Below, in pieces: positions 16,701-25,142 of a stretch of 64,000 nucleotides of DNA. The stretch is from a bacterium. GTDB lineage: Bacteria; Electryoneota; RPQS01. Every line of letters starts with the position of its first letter. Within the stretch, counting starts at the first letter, position 1. The position numbers and the translations under genes are program-made. The stretch spans positions 124,001-188,000 of the forward strand of contig DASXUQ010000019.1 of the NCBI GenBank assembly GCA_036504735.1, written 5' to 3'. The notes beneath the pieces are model-generated. The model had not been told where the DNA came from. It was given only the letters and a program-made list of their open reading frames with translations, and did no database searches.

Positions 16701-17819
16701 GTGAAAAGGGTATTGTGTTGCACCTTACTGGTCTTGACTCTCACTATCCCGATGGAATCGGCTCGGGCGGAAGATCGGGACAGTGTCCTCGCCTTTCAGC
16801 GTATGGAGGAATCGCACGAGCATGCCTTCAGCTACCTTCTGCCTTTCGGCTGGATCTCCCATGGCGGTGTGGTGCGCAGAGATCCTCTGGCGCCGTCGGT
16901 CAATCCCATGTATGCCGCGCCGCAAATGGATTTCACCTTAGAGCGTGACAGTGTGGGCAGCGCCATGATCCGTTGGATGCCCAACATTGTCTACTACGAT
17001 ACGCGTCGGGCACGCATCTCCGGTTCACAGCTCTTCCCACCGGGCAGCACCTATCAGGGAATGCTGGTCTACCCCAAGATGAACGCCGCCAAGTACGTGA
17101 TGGACCTCGCGCTCCGCGTCGCTCATCCAACGGCGGTGAACATCCGAATCCTTGATCGGCAATCCCTCGGAAAACTGTCCCGGGCACACAACAGGCTGGT
17201 GCGCGGCGGGCCGGAGAAGCTGACATACAGCTATGACGCGGCCACACTACTGCTCACCTATGATGAAGGCGGCGTGACCTACAAAGAGCGCTGGCTGGCC
17301 GTAATTGAAGACCGGGGAGAGATGGGCGGCGGGCAATGGGGCAACAAGGAGACCGTGTTCTATCGTGCTCCTGTTGCGGAGTTCGATGGTCTCGTTTCCG
17401 TCTTTGAAGTCGCGTTCGCTTCCATCAGCGGCAACCCGGACTGGGCGGCCACGGAGATGCAGACGGATTCGGCACAGGCGGATGTCGCATTGCAGACAAG
17501 ACGGAATCTGGACGATCCGAGCCATCGCATGACCATGCACCAGCGGCAGATTTCGGATCTGGTCCACTCCGCCCTCTTCAGTGCCCCCGGCGAGCATCTG
17601 CGGTACCTTAATCCCTTTACCGGCGCTCCGGAGCGCGGGGCTTCGGCGTGGCGATACCGCTGGGTAAACCCGATGTCGGACGTGCTGTTCAGCAACGATT
17701 CCAGCTACGTGCCGGATGTCGACGTCCGCTTCGCCGGCCGTCAGTTCAAGCGCTGCGAATCGTCGCCCGACTCTGTCCACACGTCAAGGCCTGTTCCAGC
17801 CTCCTTGCAAAGCAAATAG
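16701..17819 (+). CDS. Exported protein of unknown function
   Basis: 372 residues from a GTG at 16701, chosen because AAGGAGGT lies 9 nt upstream and the product then begins with an ideal signal peptide (VKRVLCCTLLVLTLTIPMESARAE). The mature protein has YLLPFGWISHGG, the tyrosine-rich YYDTRRARISGSQLFPPGS, and a central segment TYKERWLAVIEDRGEMGGGQ with alternating hydrophobic strands. No enzymatic motif, lipobox or sorting tail is visible. Codon use matches its neighbours. A terminator hairpin separates it from the convergent sorting-tail protein. I do not recognise the family. Confidence 0.7.
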   Translation: MKRVLCCTLLVLTLTIPMESARAEDRDSVLAFQRMEESHEHAFSYLLPFGWISHGGVVRRDPLAPSVNPMYAAPQMDFTLERDSVGSAMIRWMPNIVYYDTRRARISGSQLFPPGSTYQGMLVYPKMNAAKYVMDLALRVAHPTAVNIRILDRQSLGKLSRAHNRLVRGGPEKLTYSYDAATLLLTYDEGGVTYKERWLAVIEDRGEMGGGQWGNKETVFYRAPVAEFDGLVSVFEVAFASISGNPDWAATEMQTDSAQADVALQTRRNLDDPSHRMTMHQRQISDLVHSALFSAPGEHLRYLNPFTGAPERGASAWRYRWVNPMSDVLFSNDSSYVPDVDVRFAGRQFKRCESSPDSVHTSRPVPASLQSK

Positions 17820-17841
17820 ATAGTGATTTGGGCGGAAACAG

Positions 17842-17871
17842 GAGAGGGCGACATGCAAATGTCGCCCTCTC
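17842..17871. terminator. Bidirectional terminator hairpin
   Basis: A perfect 13-bp stem (GAGAGGGCGACAT, 17842-17854, with 17859-17871) and GCAA loop between convergent genes ending at 17819 and 17892. The flanking T-tract is weak on both sides. Confidence 0.65.
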
Positions 17872-17891
17872 GTCATTCTGTCTGTCGGAAT

Positions 17892-19415
17892 CTACTTGAC
17901 CAGCAGCAATTTCTGAGTCAGATTCACCGATCCTGCCTGAAGCTGTGCAATGTAAATTCCCGAAGGCAAACTGCCCGCATCGAAGGCGATCTGGTGCCTT
18001 CCCGCCGCATACGGCGCATCGGCCAGGGTCCGCACCAGCTTGCCGGTCAGATCAAACACCTTCACGCTCACCCGCTGTGCTTCGGGCAGGCTCAAGTCCA
18101 GCGTGGTTGTCGGGTTGAAAGGGTTGGGATATGCCGCCAAGGCATAGTCATGAATCAGTGCCGAACGGCCTGCACTGGCGCTGCGCACCAAATCCCGGTG
18201 CAGTGTGCGCTCGCCGGATATGCTGACATCGGCCAAGTAATACCAGTACGTTCGGCCCGGCTCCACCGTGTTATCCTGGTAGCTGTAGGTCTGTTCCGTC
18301 GCCGAATTCCCTTGACTGGCAAGCTGCGCAATCTTCGCATAATTGCCGTCAGCGCTTTCCGCGCGGTAGATCTCGAAATACTGGTTGCCGTGCTCCGAAG
18401 CCGTAACCAGGCGAAGCTGCACGGCTTCTTCGACAGGTTCCGCCGTGAAGGCCGTGAGTTCAACCGGCCAGGGGCCATCCACCACACCCGTGCTGTCGCC
18501 CACACGCCAATGCACTTCATCATTGCAGAGCGCATTGGTCAGGACAAAGGTCGCCAGTGAATTACCCACCATGGCAAACGGAGAAGAGAAGATGATCGAA
18601 TCACCGTGCGACGTCACACTCCAGTTTGCCAGTTGCGCATCGCCCGTCACGGAGCCAACGGTTCCATGGCACACCGGCGAGAAAGAAAATCGCCGAATGA
18701 TACCGCCGACATGATTCAACTGGTAGTGCCACTCATGCGGGCTGGTGGAAATCAGGGATACATAACCGCGGTTTGGTCCCTCAATCGGGGCCACGCCCGC
18801 GCGAATCAGAAAGTTGCCGCCAGCGGGAGTAAATGCTCCGTTGTGTCCGGCAGTGCCAATGGCATAGCGATCGGACTGGGGGGCAAAATTGAGGAGAAAT
18901 TGCCAACCCTGATTCTGGGGACCACCCACCTGCGGCCCCATGACCACGAAGAAGTCCTCACTTGCTCCAAACGCCAGCGGTGCGGGCAGATCAAAATCAT
19001 TCCATACAGGAAACTGCAGGTCGTTTCCGAAATGCACGACGCTGCCGGGCATACGGAACGCCTGCATCAGCAATCCCGGATTTCCGTTGTTGTTGGCATA
19101 CACGTAAACGGAACATGGGTTGGCCACGTTGTTCGGGTTGTTGGCCACAAAATACAGGCTGCGCAGTTCCAGATTGTACGGTGCCGTAAAGCGAATGCGC
19201 GTCCACAAATTCGGGCTGGTGTAAAATGCCTGAACCTCACCGTTGTCATAAAACAAGGAGTCCGGTTGCGGACTGTCCAGAGACGGCCGTGCGTGCGATA
19301 CCGTCGGTGTGGCTGTGATTCGGCACAGGCCATTATTCTCCGTGGCGGCACAGGTCAGTACTGTTAATAAAACAGCAAGTACGAGAGGCACAAAAGTGAT
19401 CCATAACTTCTTCAT
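17892..19415 (-). CDS. Secreted protein with C-terminal sorting-type domain
   Basis: 507 residues. The start at ATG 19415 follows GGAGG and gives a signal peptide (KKLWITFVPLVLAVLLTVLTCAA). The N-terminal half is a beta-rich domain of unknown role (YNLELRSLYFVANNPNNVAN). Residues about 330-420 form an Ig/fibronectin-like segment (PVELTAFTAEPVEEAVQLRL, GNQYFEIYRAESADGNYAKI) often found just before sorting tails. The last 80 residues have YPNPFNPTTTLDLSLPEAQ, VKVFDLTGKLVRTLAD, LPSGIYIAQLQAG and a terminal LLLVK, resembling type IX-type or FlgD-like tails. It is probably exported and anchored at or released from the cell surface. Confidence 0.75.
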   Translation of the reverse strand: MKKLWITFVPLVLAVLLTVLTCAATENNGLCRITATPTVSHARPSLDSPQPDSLFYDNGEVQAFYTSPNLWTRIRFTAPYNLELRSLYFVANNPNNVANPCSVYVYANNNGNPGLLMQAFRMPGSVVHFGNDLQFPVWNDFDLPAPLAFGASEDFFVVMGPQVGGPQNQGWQFLLNFAPQSDRYAIGTAGHNGAFTPAGGNFLIRAGVAPIEGPNRGYVSLISTSPHEWHYQLNHVGGIIRRFSFSPVCHGTVGSVTGDAQLANWSVTSHGDSIIFSSPFAMVGNSLATFVLTNALCNDEVHWRVGDSTGVVDGPWPVELTAFTAEPVEEAVQLRLVTASEHGNQYFEIYRAESADGNYAKIAQLASQGNSATEQTYSYQDNTVEPGRTYWYYLADVSISGERTLHRDLVRSASAGRSALIHDYALAAYPNPFNPTTTLDLSLPEAQRVSVKVFDLTGKLVRTLADAPYAAGRHQIAFDAGSLPSGIYIAQLQAGSVNLTQKLLLVK

Positions 19416-19595
19416 GGTGAACCTCCGGCTAAGTTGGTGGTGCAGGAATGCTTTCAAGCTTCCCATTTTGGAAGATAACCGGAAACCTCAAGTTCGCAAG
19501 CCGGATTCGCCTTTGGCGTAATATTTCCGGGATATTTAGTGCAAGCGCTAATTATATGAAGTATACCCATAGCATACCTGATAATCCTGTAAGAG

Positions 19596-19630
19596 CGACC
19601 CCGGACCGGTTCACAACCGGCCCGGGGTCG
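19596..19630 (-). terminator. GC-rich hairpin after the AraC/GyrI regulator gene
   Basis: Two stacked stems (CGACCCCGG and CCGGTT, with their complements) span 19596-19630, 25 nt past the regulator's stop. No T-run follows on the minus strand, so termination strength is uncertain. Confidence 0.5.
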
Positions 19631-19655
19631 AAGCAGCAAACGATAAGTACGGAGC

Positions 19656-20561
19656 TTAACCGACTTTTTCTACGGGGAGATAGATTTCCGTCAGCAGGTC
19701 CTCCGGCTTGGCGACACTGGGGTCCTTCTTGTAAATTTCGAAGGGCGGCAGCGAGCGCAGCCGGTAGCCGTTTTGCGGCGCCCATTGGCCGCACAGATAG
19801 GAATAGGTCTCGCCGAGGCGTTCATAAGGACCCTTGTGCATGGTAATCGCATAGTCTCCGCCGCCCAGTTCCTGTACTCCGAAATCGCCTTCCGGTTCAA
19901 CTTCCTGTTGCACCACCAGACAGGCATCGTAGCGCACCTTGTCCGGCGGCGTGATCTCCGGGTCATCATGGCTGATACCGATCAGCACCGGCTGGCTGCG
20001 CATCAGGCCCTTGCGTCCTGCCCAACTGCACAGTTTGCCCCACGCCTGTCCGGCGGATTGCGTGTATGGACCATTGACGCGCACAAAGACGACTTTCATG
20101 GGCGGTACATTTCTGACGTTCACATCCATCTCAAGAACTCCTTTGCGGATAGGTTCAAAATCCTGCAACACTGTCTGAGGATGGTAACCGATTCCTGACG
20201 GCAAGCTTTGAATTTTCGCTGCACAGTCCTTGCGGAACTCCGTGGGCGGCATGCCGAAGCGCATGCGGAAAGCGCGGATGAACGCATCGAGAGTCTCATA
20301 GCCGGCCTCAAAGGCAATCGCCGTGACCTGTTCCTCGCTTTGCTTAAGCCGCTGGGCGGCGCGTTCGAGCCGTAGACGGCGGCAGTGTTCCATGACGCCT
20401 TCGCCCAGCATCCCGCGGAACACACGGTGAAAGTGGAACGGCGAGAAATTGGCGATGGACGCCAGATCATCCAGCGATACGGCTTCGTCGAGATGGTTCT
20501 GGATATGCACCAGCACGCGCAGCATGCGCTCTTTGTAATCTTGTTCGGTGTTTGTTTTCAT
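19656..20561 (-). CDS. AraC-type regulator with GyrI-like effector domain
   Basis: 301 residues from the ATG at 20561 (MKTNTEQDYKERMLRVLVHI); a longer frame begins at 20654 but adds no domain. The first 105 residues are an AraC HTH pair: DDLASIANFSPFHFHRVFRG and VTAIAFEAGYETLDAFIRAF, ending FGMPPTEFRKDC. Residues about 150-300 match the GyrI-like/BacR effector-binding fold (VPPMKVVFVRVNGPYTQS, ACLVVQQEVEPEGD, YAITMHKGPYERLGETYSYL, LTEIYLPVEKV). This architecture is shared with Rob and SoxS-related multidrug regulators that bind hydrophobic compounds. No target gene is adjacent. Family assignment is firm, ligand unknown. Confidence 0.88.
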   Translation of the reverse strand: MKTNTEQDYKERMLRVLVHIQNHLDEAVSLDDLASIANFSPFHFHRVFRGMLGEGVMEHCRRLRLERAAQRLKQSEEQVTAIAFEAGYETLDAFIRAFRMRFGMPPTEFRKDCAAKIQSLPSGIGYHPQTVLQDFEPIRKGVLEMDVNVRNVPPMKVVFVRVNGPYTQSAGQAWGKLCSWAGRKGLMRSQPVLIGISHDDPEITPPDKVRYDACLVVQQEVEPEGDFGVQELGGGDYAITMHKGPYERLGETYSYLCGQWAPQNGYRLRSLPPFEIYKKDPSVAKPEDLLTEIYLPVEKVG

Positions 20562-20780
20562 TCGGCAGGTGTGTTGTGTGTCATCCTCGGGAGACAAGAT
20601 AGCAAAGCCGCCTGCGTTTCGCCCGTCCGTTCTTGCTGATTTCTTAAGGACCATGACTAAGGATGGCTCGGCAATGAACGAGCTTCAAGGGAAAGCGGGG
20701 TAAGTGCTGCAGGCAGGATGAGTGGAGGCGGGACAGGATGAATCCCCTCCTCCCCCGGTGAAACGAAGGAAGGAAAAAGA

Positions 20781-20809
20781 AAGGGCTGACCCTTGCGGGG
20801 TCAGCCCTT
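20781..20809 (-). terminator. Intrinsic terminator of the RRM gene
   Basis: A 12-bp stem (AAGGGCTGACCC, 20781-20792, with 20798-20809) with a short loop. On the minus strand it is followed by a T-rich TTTCTTTTTCC tract. Confidence 0.85.
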
Positions 20810-20831
20810 GACGTCTAACCGTCAGAACGAT

Positions 20832-21107
20832 TTAGTAGCGTTCGCGGCGGGCGGGACGGTCGGTCTTCGGCTTGGCTTCATTGACAACCAAGCGGCGGCC
20901 GGCGGTTTCCGTCTCATTCAAAGCGCCAATGGCGTTGCGCGCTTCGTCATCGTTCGGCATTTCGACAAAGCCGAAACCTTTGCTGCGACCACTCATGCGA
21001 TCCATGACGACGCTGGCGCGGTCAACCTTGCCATGCGCTTCGAACATGTTGCGAAGATCGTCTTCGGTGGTGGAGTAGGACAAGTTGCCTACGTAAATGT
21101 TAACCAT
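20832..21107 (-). CDS. Single-RRM RNA-binding protein
   Basis: 91 residues, one RNA recognition motif: RNP2 is NIYVGNLSYS, RNP1 is RSKGFGFVEM, and the fold ends GRRLVVNEAKPK. A short basic tail (TDRPARRERY) follows. Such proteins in cyanobacteria, Bacteroidetes and related bacteria are cold-induced RNA chaperones binding single-stranded RNA. The gene has a promoter at 21291-21319 and therefore a leader of about 175 nt. The leader contains a perfect 6-bp hairpin, consistent with temperature or autoregulatory control at the mRNA level (inference). Confidence 0.93.
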   Translation of the reverse strand: MVNIYVGNLSYSTTEDDLRNMFEAHGKVDRASVVMDRMSGRSKGFGFVEMPNDDEARNAIGALNETETAGRRLVVNEAKPKTDRPARRERY

Positions 21108-21257
21108 GATCCAATCCTTCTCGACTTGGGGGACAGTACCCCCGATAATGCCACCTGTTTACCTATCGCCAAGCCGAAAAAGGACCTGAAAACCAAAACC
21201 TTCTCGTGACAGAGGCCTGCGAAGAGCCCCGAGGGGGGCAACTGTTTTCAGTGAAAC

Positions 21258-21275
21258 CGGAGCAAAATCTCCGGG
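21258..21275 (-). promoter_or_regulatory. Hairpin in the RRM mRNA leader
   Basis: CCGGAG and CTCCGG form a perfect 6-bp stem around a 6-nt A/T-rich loop, within the first 30 nt of the predicted transcript. An A/U loop on a stable stem is a reasonable RRM binding or stability element. Confidence 0.45.
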
Positions 21276-21290
21276 TCCACATGAGAACTA

Positions 21291-21319
21291 AATATACTCG
21301 AAAAAAGGCCGAGATGCAA
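21291..21319 (-). promoter_or_regulatory. Sigma70-type promoter of the RRM gene
   Basis: On the minus strand TTGCAT (21319-21314), 17-nt spacer containing a T-run, TATATT (21296-21291). Confidence 0.7.
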
Positions 21320-21501
21320 TAAAAAACTTAGAGACAGAAAGGGCATGATTCGTTATGATCATGCCGCATAATTTACGTATATAACTCCAATCGAGCTATA
21401 TTTCATCGAACGCAGGAGGCTGGCGCAAGATTATGCGCTACGACGCCTCCCGCCTGTGGGCCGTCCGCGTTGTGCTCCTGTTTGCCCCCACAGCCGCCAA
21501 A

Positions 21502-23034
21502 CTACCCGCAGAGGGCGAGGAACATCCTGTCCTGATCGGGGGTGAGACGCGAGGATTGGGCGGGCGGCGTCGCCGGCGCAGCACGGCGTGATCGGTCCCG
21601 CCACTCCTCGATGATCATGCAGGGCTGGTCCAGCAGATGATCATAATAGCCCTGTGCGGCGTGGCGCGGATCCTGTTTGCAGTACCAGGCATGTTTGCGG
21701 GCACGATCCTCGCGATCCATGTAACCGAGATGCTTGATGCGGACGTCCGCCTCCACGGCGCGGCCACGAAGGTTGGGGGGCACGCTCTCGCAATGAAGAT
21801 TTCCGCCATAACCCGACGGTGCGAATGACAGGGAATCGGCATTCTGTCCGGCCACGGAGAACAGCCGATGGTGGACGATACGACGGTAGATGCCGTCTGC
21901 GCGATAGTGCTGCAGATCATTCCACATGTAGAGGAAGCCGACGTCCAGCGTGGATACGCCGGGCGGACAGGAGCGGATCGCGGCGAAGATCCGCTGCGCA
22001 GCGCCATCCTCCAGAATTTCGTCGCCGTCCATGCAGAGGACCCAATCCGGATGATGACTGAGCGCCATTTTCAACAGGAGATTCTTGTCGCGGACTTCGT
22101 CGAGTTGGGGATTCCTTCCGTAACGATATTCGATGACCGCCGGATGAGCGCGACAGATGGCGGGAGTGCTGTCCGAGGAGCCGTCATCGTAGATCACGAT
22201 TCCATCGGCCACGAGCGCGATCTGATCCAGCACGTCCTTCAGCCAGCGCTCTTCATTCTTGATGCGCATCTGGCAAATGATGCGGGGATAACGCCTGGCC
22301 TCCGGATTAGAGCAGCGCACGCTCAGTTGCCGGTTTCCGTCAAGAATGCTAAGTTGCAGGTCATCGAAATAGTTTGCCAGCAGCGAGGTCAGGCTGTCCT
22401 CGGAGAAATGGTGAACGTGCGTCGGATCGTCGAAGGCATGACCCAGAGGAGTCATCGCCAGCAGGGTACCGCCCGGCTTCAGCACCCGCGCGATCTCTTT
22501 TAAGAGTGGCGTGGGGTGAGCAATATGTTCCAGCACATGAGAGAGCAGCACCGAATCGAATTCCCTGTCGGCAAACGGCAGAGGACCGGGGGTGCCAAGG
22601 ACGGTGCGCATCGCCCGCTGCAGGGCAGGCGATTCGTGGCGCAGATGCTCTTCGGCAATGCGCAGTCCGGCCGGAGAGAGATCGTAGGCGGTCACATCGA
22701 AACCGGAGCGGGCCAGATGAATGTCGATCTCTCCCGTACCGCAGCCGACATCCAGCACTCGCCGCCCCAGCATCCCCGGGCATCGCGCTTCGAGTGTGCA
22801 GGGATGGCGGGTCCAAAAATCGAGTGTCAGCGCCTCGGGATGCTGTAGGGCGCGCGTGCGGAACACGGTATCATACACATCGGCGACGCTGCAGCCGTCG
22901 TGCGGCGACCAAAGGTCGCGCCGGAAATCCGTGATGAATTGCGGCGCAGATTCCTGCCGGTTTTCAAATGTAAAAGCCATGTGGCCCTGCCATGTGAGAT
23001 TTCTGGTAGTGATCCGGTCCTGAACCGTCCGCAC
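21502..23034 (-). CDS. Methyltransferase-glycosyltransferase fusion, paralogue of the giant protein's module
   Basis: 510 residues from the first in-frame start; the ATG at 22980 (MAFTFENRQESAPQF) is equally possible. The N-terminal class I methyltransferase has VLDVGCGTGEIDIHLARSG, FDSVLLSHVLEHIAHPTPLL and VLKPGGTLLAMTPLGHAF. The C-terminal GT-A/GT2-like domain has RIICQMRIKNEERWLKDVL, VIYDDGSSDSTPAICRAHPA and WVLCMDGDEIL (DxD-like). The same order and many identical blocks occur in residues about 200-620 of the 2156-aa protein. Like that protein it ends in a conserved DHLLDQP...EEW motif. Probably cytoplasmic, acting on a surface glycan precursor. Confidence 0.85.
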   Translation of the reverse strand: MRTVQDRITTRNLTWQGHMAFTFENRQESAPQFITDFRRDLWSPHDGCSVADVYDTVFRTRALQHPEALTLDFWTRHPCTLEARCPGMLGRRVLDVGCGTGEIDIHLARSGFDVTAYDLSPAGLRIAEEHLRHESPALQRAMRTVLGTPGPLPFADREFDSVLLSHVLEHIAHPTPLLKEIARVLKPGGTLLAMTPLGHAFDDPTHVHHFSEDSLTSLLANYFDDLQLSILDGNRQLSVRCSNPEARRYPRIICQMRIKNEERWLKDVLDQIALVADGIVIYDDGSSDSTPAICRAHPAVIEYRYGRNPQLDEVRDKNLLLKMALSHHPDWVLCMDGDEILEDGAAQRIFAAIRSCPPGVSTLDVGFLYMWNDLQHYRADGIYRRIVHHRLFSVAGQNADSLSFAPSGYGGNLHCESVPPNLRGRAVEADVRIKHLGYMDREDRARKHAWYCKQDPRHAAQGYYDHLLDQPCMIIEEWRDRSRRAAPATPPAQSSRLTPDQDRMFLALCG

Positions 23035-23691
23035 CAGGAATTGGCAAGGCCTGTACCTCTACCCCGCTTCGTGTTTTAGCACAAGATGAGAAATCACACT
23101 GCCCCCTATGGTGTGGGAGAATCTCAACCGCAGGTTTCCGTTATCCCGCCGTAGGCTCCGTGCTTCCGCGCAGCGCGGCGGATACTGTCTTAACAGGAAA
23201 ATGTTTTTATACCAAACGAACCCCCTTACCTCAAGAAAATGCTGAAAATCTGAAAGACTGAAAGGCTGAAATGATGAAGAAAGACGGGGTTCATAAGGCT
23301 GAATATTGCGATGAATGGTTTGTGTGCTCTGTTCCGCCGTGCGAACAGGTTTTCACAGCGGGGATGACTATGAAGATACTATGAGAATGGCCGAAAGACA
23401 ACGGGAGAATGCGGAGAGTGTTGCTTCAGAATCTTTGTGGGGTTAGGCAGGGAGACAAGCGGATCGGGCAGGGCGGAATGAGTGATTCTGTTTGGCTTGG
23501 ATCCGTGCGGAAAATGACGAGAGTTGAAGGAGAGTCAGCAGTGGGCGAGGCAAGCCTCTCTTTCAAACGCTGAAACGCTGAAAAGCCGAAATGCTGAAAT
23601 GAAGACGAAACGCCGTGCTGCCGCCGTCTATTCCGGGTATTTGAAGCGCCAATACCACCCGTAGCTACTTCCGGCGGCCTCCGGCCGCCTC
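23035..23691. other. Long intergenic stretch with short CTGAAA-type repeats
   Basis: No supportable gene. Two clusters of tandem-like CTGAAA units occur at about 23241-23280 and 23569-23605, both ending in GCTGAAATGA-like sequence, separated by about 290 nt. An overlapping minus-strand frame across 23426-24052 has no domain character. The stretch lies upstream of the MT-GT gene and downstream of the pentapeptide gene, both on the minus strand. Confidence 0.5.
23241..23605. repeat. Two clusters of CTGAAA-type short repeats
   Basis: Cluster one (23241-23280) has four CTGAAA units at 8-10 nt spacing. Cluster two (23569-23605) has three CTGAAA units plus one CCGAAA. The shared ending and spacing suggest a common origin, but the units are short and low in complexity. 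Confidence 0.45.
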
Positions 23692-25077
23692 TTATTCTGA
23701 ATGTTTGAAGCGCCGACGAATGGCGAAGATGAAGAGGGTTACGAGAGTGGCGGTGAGGGCGGTTTGTACAATCGCTACCGTCGAAACCACGAGCCGCGCA
23801 AAGCTCCCCGCACCGCTGGTGTCCACCTCTCGCGAGAACCATGAACGATCCAGACTTACCACGCGCATTGCTGCCACAAGGCTGTCCCATGCCGTGCGCA
23901 AGTCCCAATTGCGAGGCAAGACAAAGAAATCGCCATACATGAACCCGCCATAGACCCAAGCGCACACAACGAGTAGTACTCCAGCAATCCATGCAGGACG
24001 CCAGATGCTGCCCCCGAAGTTGGAAGCGGCTTTGTAGAGTTGTAGAAGCCACCTGGATCTCCAGAGCTTAACTACTTGCTTGGCTGCCATGAGACGGGCC
24101 TCGAAAATACCTCGTTCGAAGTCGTTGGCTCCAGGATGATCGAGGTCGCCACGGTAACGGATGGTCAATTGCTGGTAGGTGACGGCTATGTCATTCCAGT
24201 TACTTGACCGTTTATCACCCTTAGGGTGTGCTCGCTCGAGCAATTCGTCTCCGGATACGCGTCTACTCTTATAGATCGGCCATTGGACGTTACGAAACTT
24301 TATGAGCCGACAATCAGTGCCTGTCAAAAACAGACGTTGCGCTGGCCCAGCGCTATGTTCAACTGAAGTATTACATACTGTCAAGCCACATTGGTCATGA
24401 AGAGGGAGGTCGCGCAAATCAAGAATCGAATCTTCGCTCGGCACGAATTCGAGATTTTCGAACACCAGAGCGCCTTGCGTAAGACGATTTCCATCGAGAT
24501 CATAAGTCTTCCCACTGCCCGGCCAAGTTAGCTTAACACTGCCGAGAATCTTGGTTCTGACAAATTTCGCATCATGACGGAACCGAGCGTGCGCAACATC
24601 AAGAAAGTTGCTCAATTGGATATCAATAAAGTGGGCATCATTCTCGAATGATACATCCTGAAACGATACTCCTTTCTCGAAAACAGTCTCTTGAAATAAT
24701 GCCAGCTCTGTGAAACGTGCCTTGTCAAATTTAGCTCTTACTTGGAAATGTGTTCCTTTGAAACTTACCTTGCAAAAGAACTTTGTGCGTTCAAAATCAG
24801 CGCCATCCACAAATACAGCAGCGTCGAATTTGACGTCGCGGTAGATTTCGATTCCTCGAAACAGGACGGTCCATTCCGTGCCCACGAACACCCACCCGTT
24901 GAAGTCGAACTTGTTCTGCGTCTTGAGCCATGCTGCGATTTCGGTCTGCGCATAAGCTCGAAACTTGGACGCAGCCTTCTTCTCGCAGTGAAAGATGCAC
25001 TTGTCCGTTTGCGGGAAGTTGGAGTTCTGGTAGATGGGGCGGTGGCAGCCCTCGTAGGCACAGGTTTGTTCGGGCAT
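23692..25077 (-). CDS. Zinc-finger plus pentapeptide-like repeat membrane protein
   Basis: 461 residues from ATG 25077 (MPEQTCAYEGCHRPIYQNSN); the longer frame upstream is only repeat DNA. The N-terminus has a CAYEGC...DKCIFHCEKK pattern, a likely Cys/His zinc site. Residues about 75-180 carry F-x-x-(A/T)-x-F repeats (KFDAAVFVDGADFERTKFF, KFDKARFTELALFQETVFE), a pentapeptide-like right-handed helix. The C-terminal 100 residues hold two hydrophobic segments (IWRPAWIAGVLLVVCAWVYG and STVAIVQTALTATLVTLFIF) spaced like a two-helix channel pore, but no TxGYG filter is seen. The DNA is visibly more A+T-rich than its surroundings and repeat-flanked, suggesting acquisition. Function is unknown. Confidence 0.7.
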   Translation of the reverse strand: MPEQTCAYEGCHRPIYQNSNFPQTDKCIFHCEKKAASKFRAYAQTEIAAWLKTQNKFDFNGWVFVGTEWTVLFRGIEIYRDVKFDAAVFVDGADFERTKFFCKVSFKGTHFQVRAKFDKARFTELALFQETVFEKGVSFQDVSFENDAHFIDIQLSNFLDVAHARFRHDAKFVRTKILGSVKLTWPGSGKTYDLDGNRLTQGALVFENLEFVPSEDSILDLRDLPLHDQCGLTVCNTSVEHSAGPAQRLFLTGTDCRLIKFRNVQWPIYKSRRVSGDELLERAHPKGDKRSSNWNDIAVTYQQLTIRYRGDLDHPGANDFERGIFEARLMAAKQVVKLWRSRWLLQLYKAASNFGGSIWRPAWIAGVLLVVCAWVYGGFMYGDFFVLPRNWDLRTAWDSLVAAMRVVSLDRSWFSREVDTSGAGSFARLVVSTVAIVQTALTATLVTLFIFAIRRRFKHSE

Positions 25078-25142
25078 GGGGATATGCGTTTGATTAAGGT
25101 TCTTGGGTGATGGTTGGAAGAAGACTGTCCGGTCTGAGCCTC

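Larger units (their letters stand above)
21108..21501. other. Leader of the RRM gene and gap before the MT-GT gene end
   Basis: No gene seen. The segment holds the RRM leader (21108 to about 21284), its promoter, and a GGAGGC/GCCTCC inverted repeat around 21417-21450 past the end of the methyltransferase-glycosyltransferase gene. That inverted repeat could be its terminator, though no T-run follows. Confidence 0.5.
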
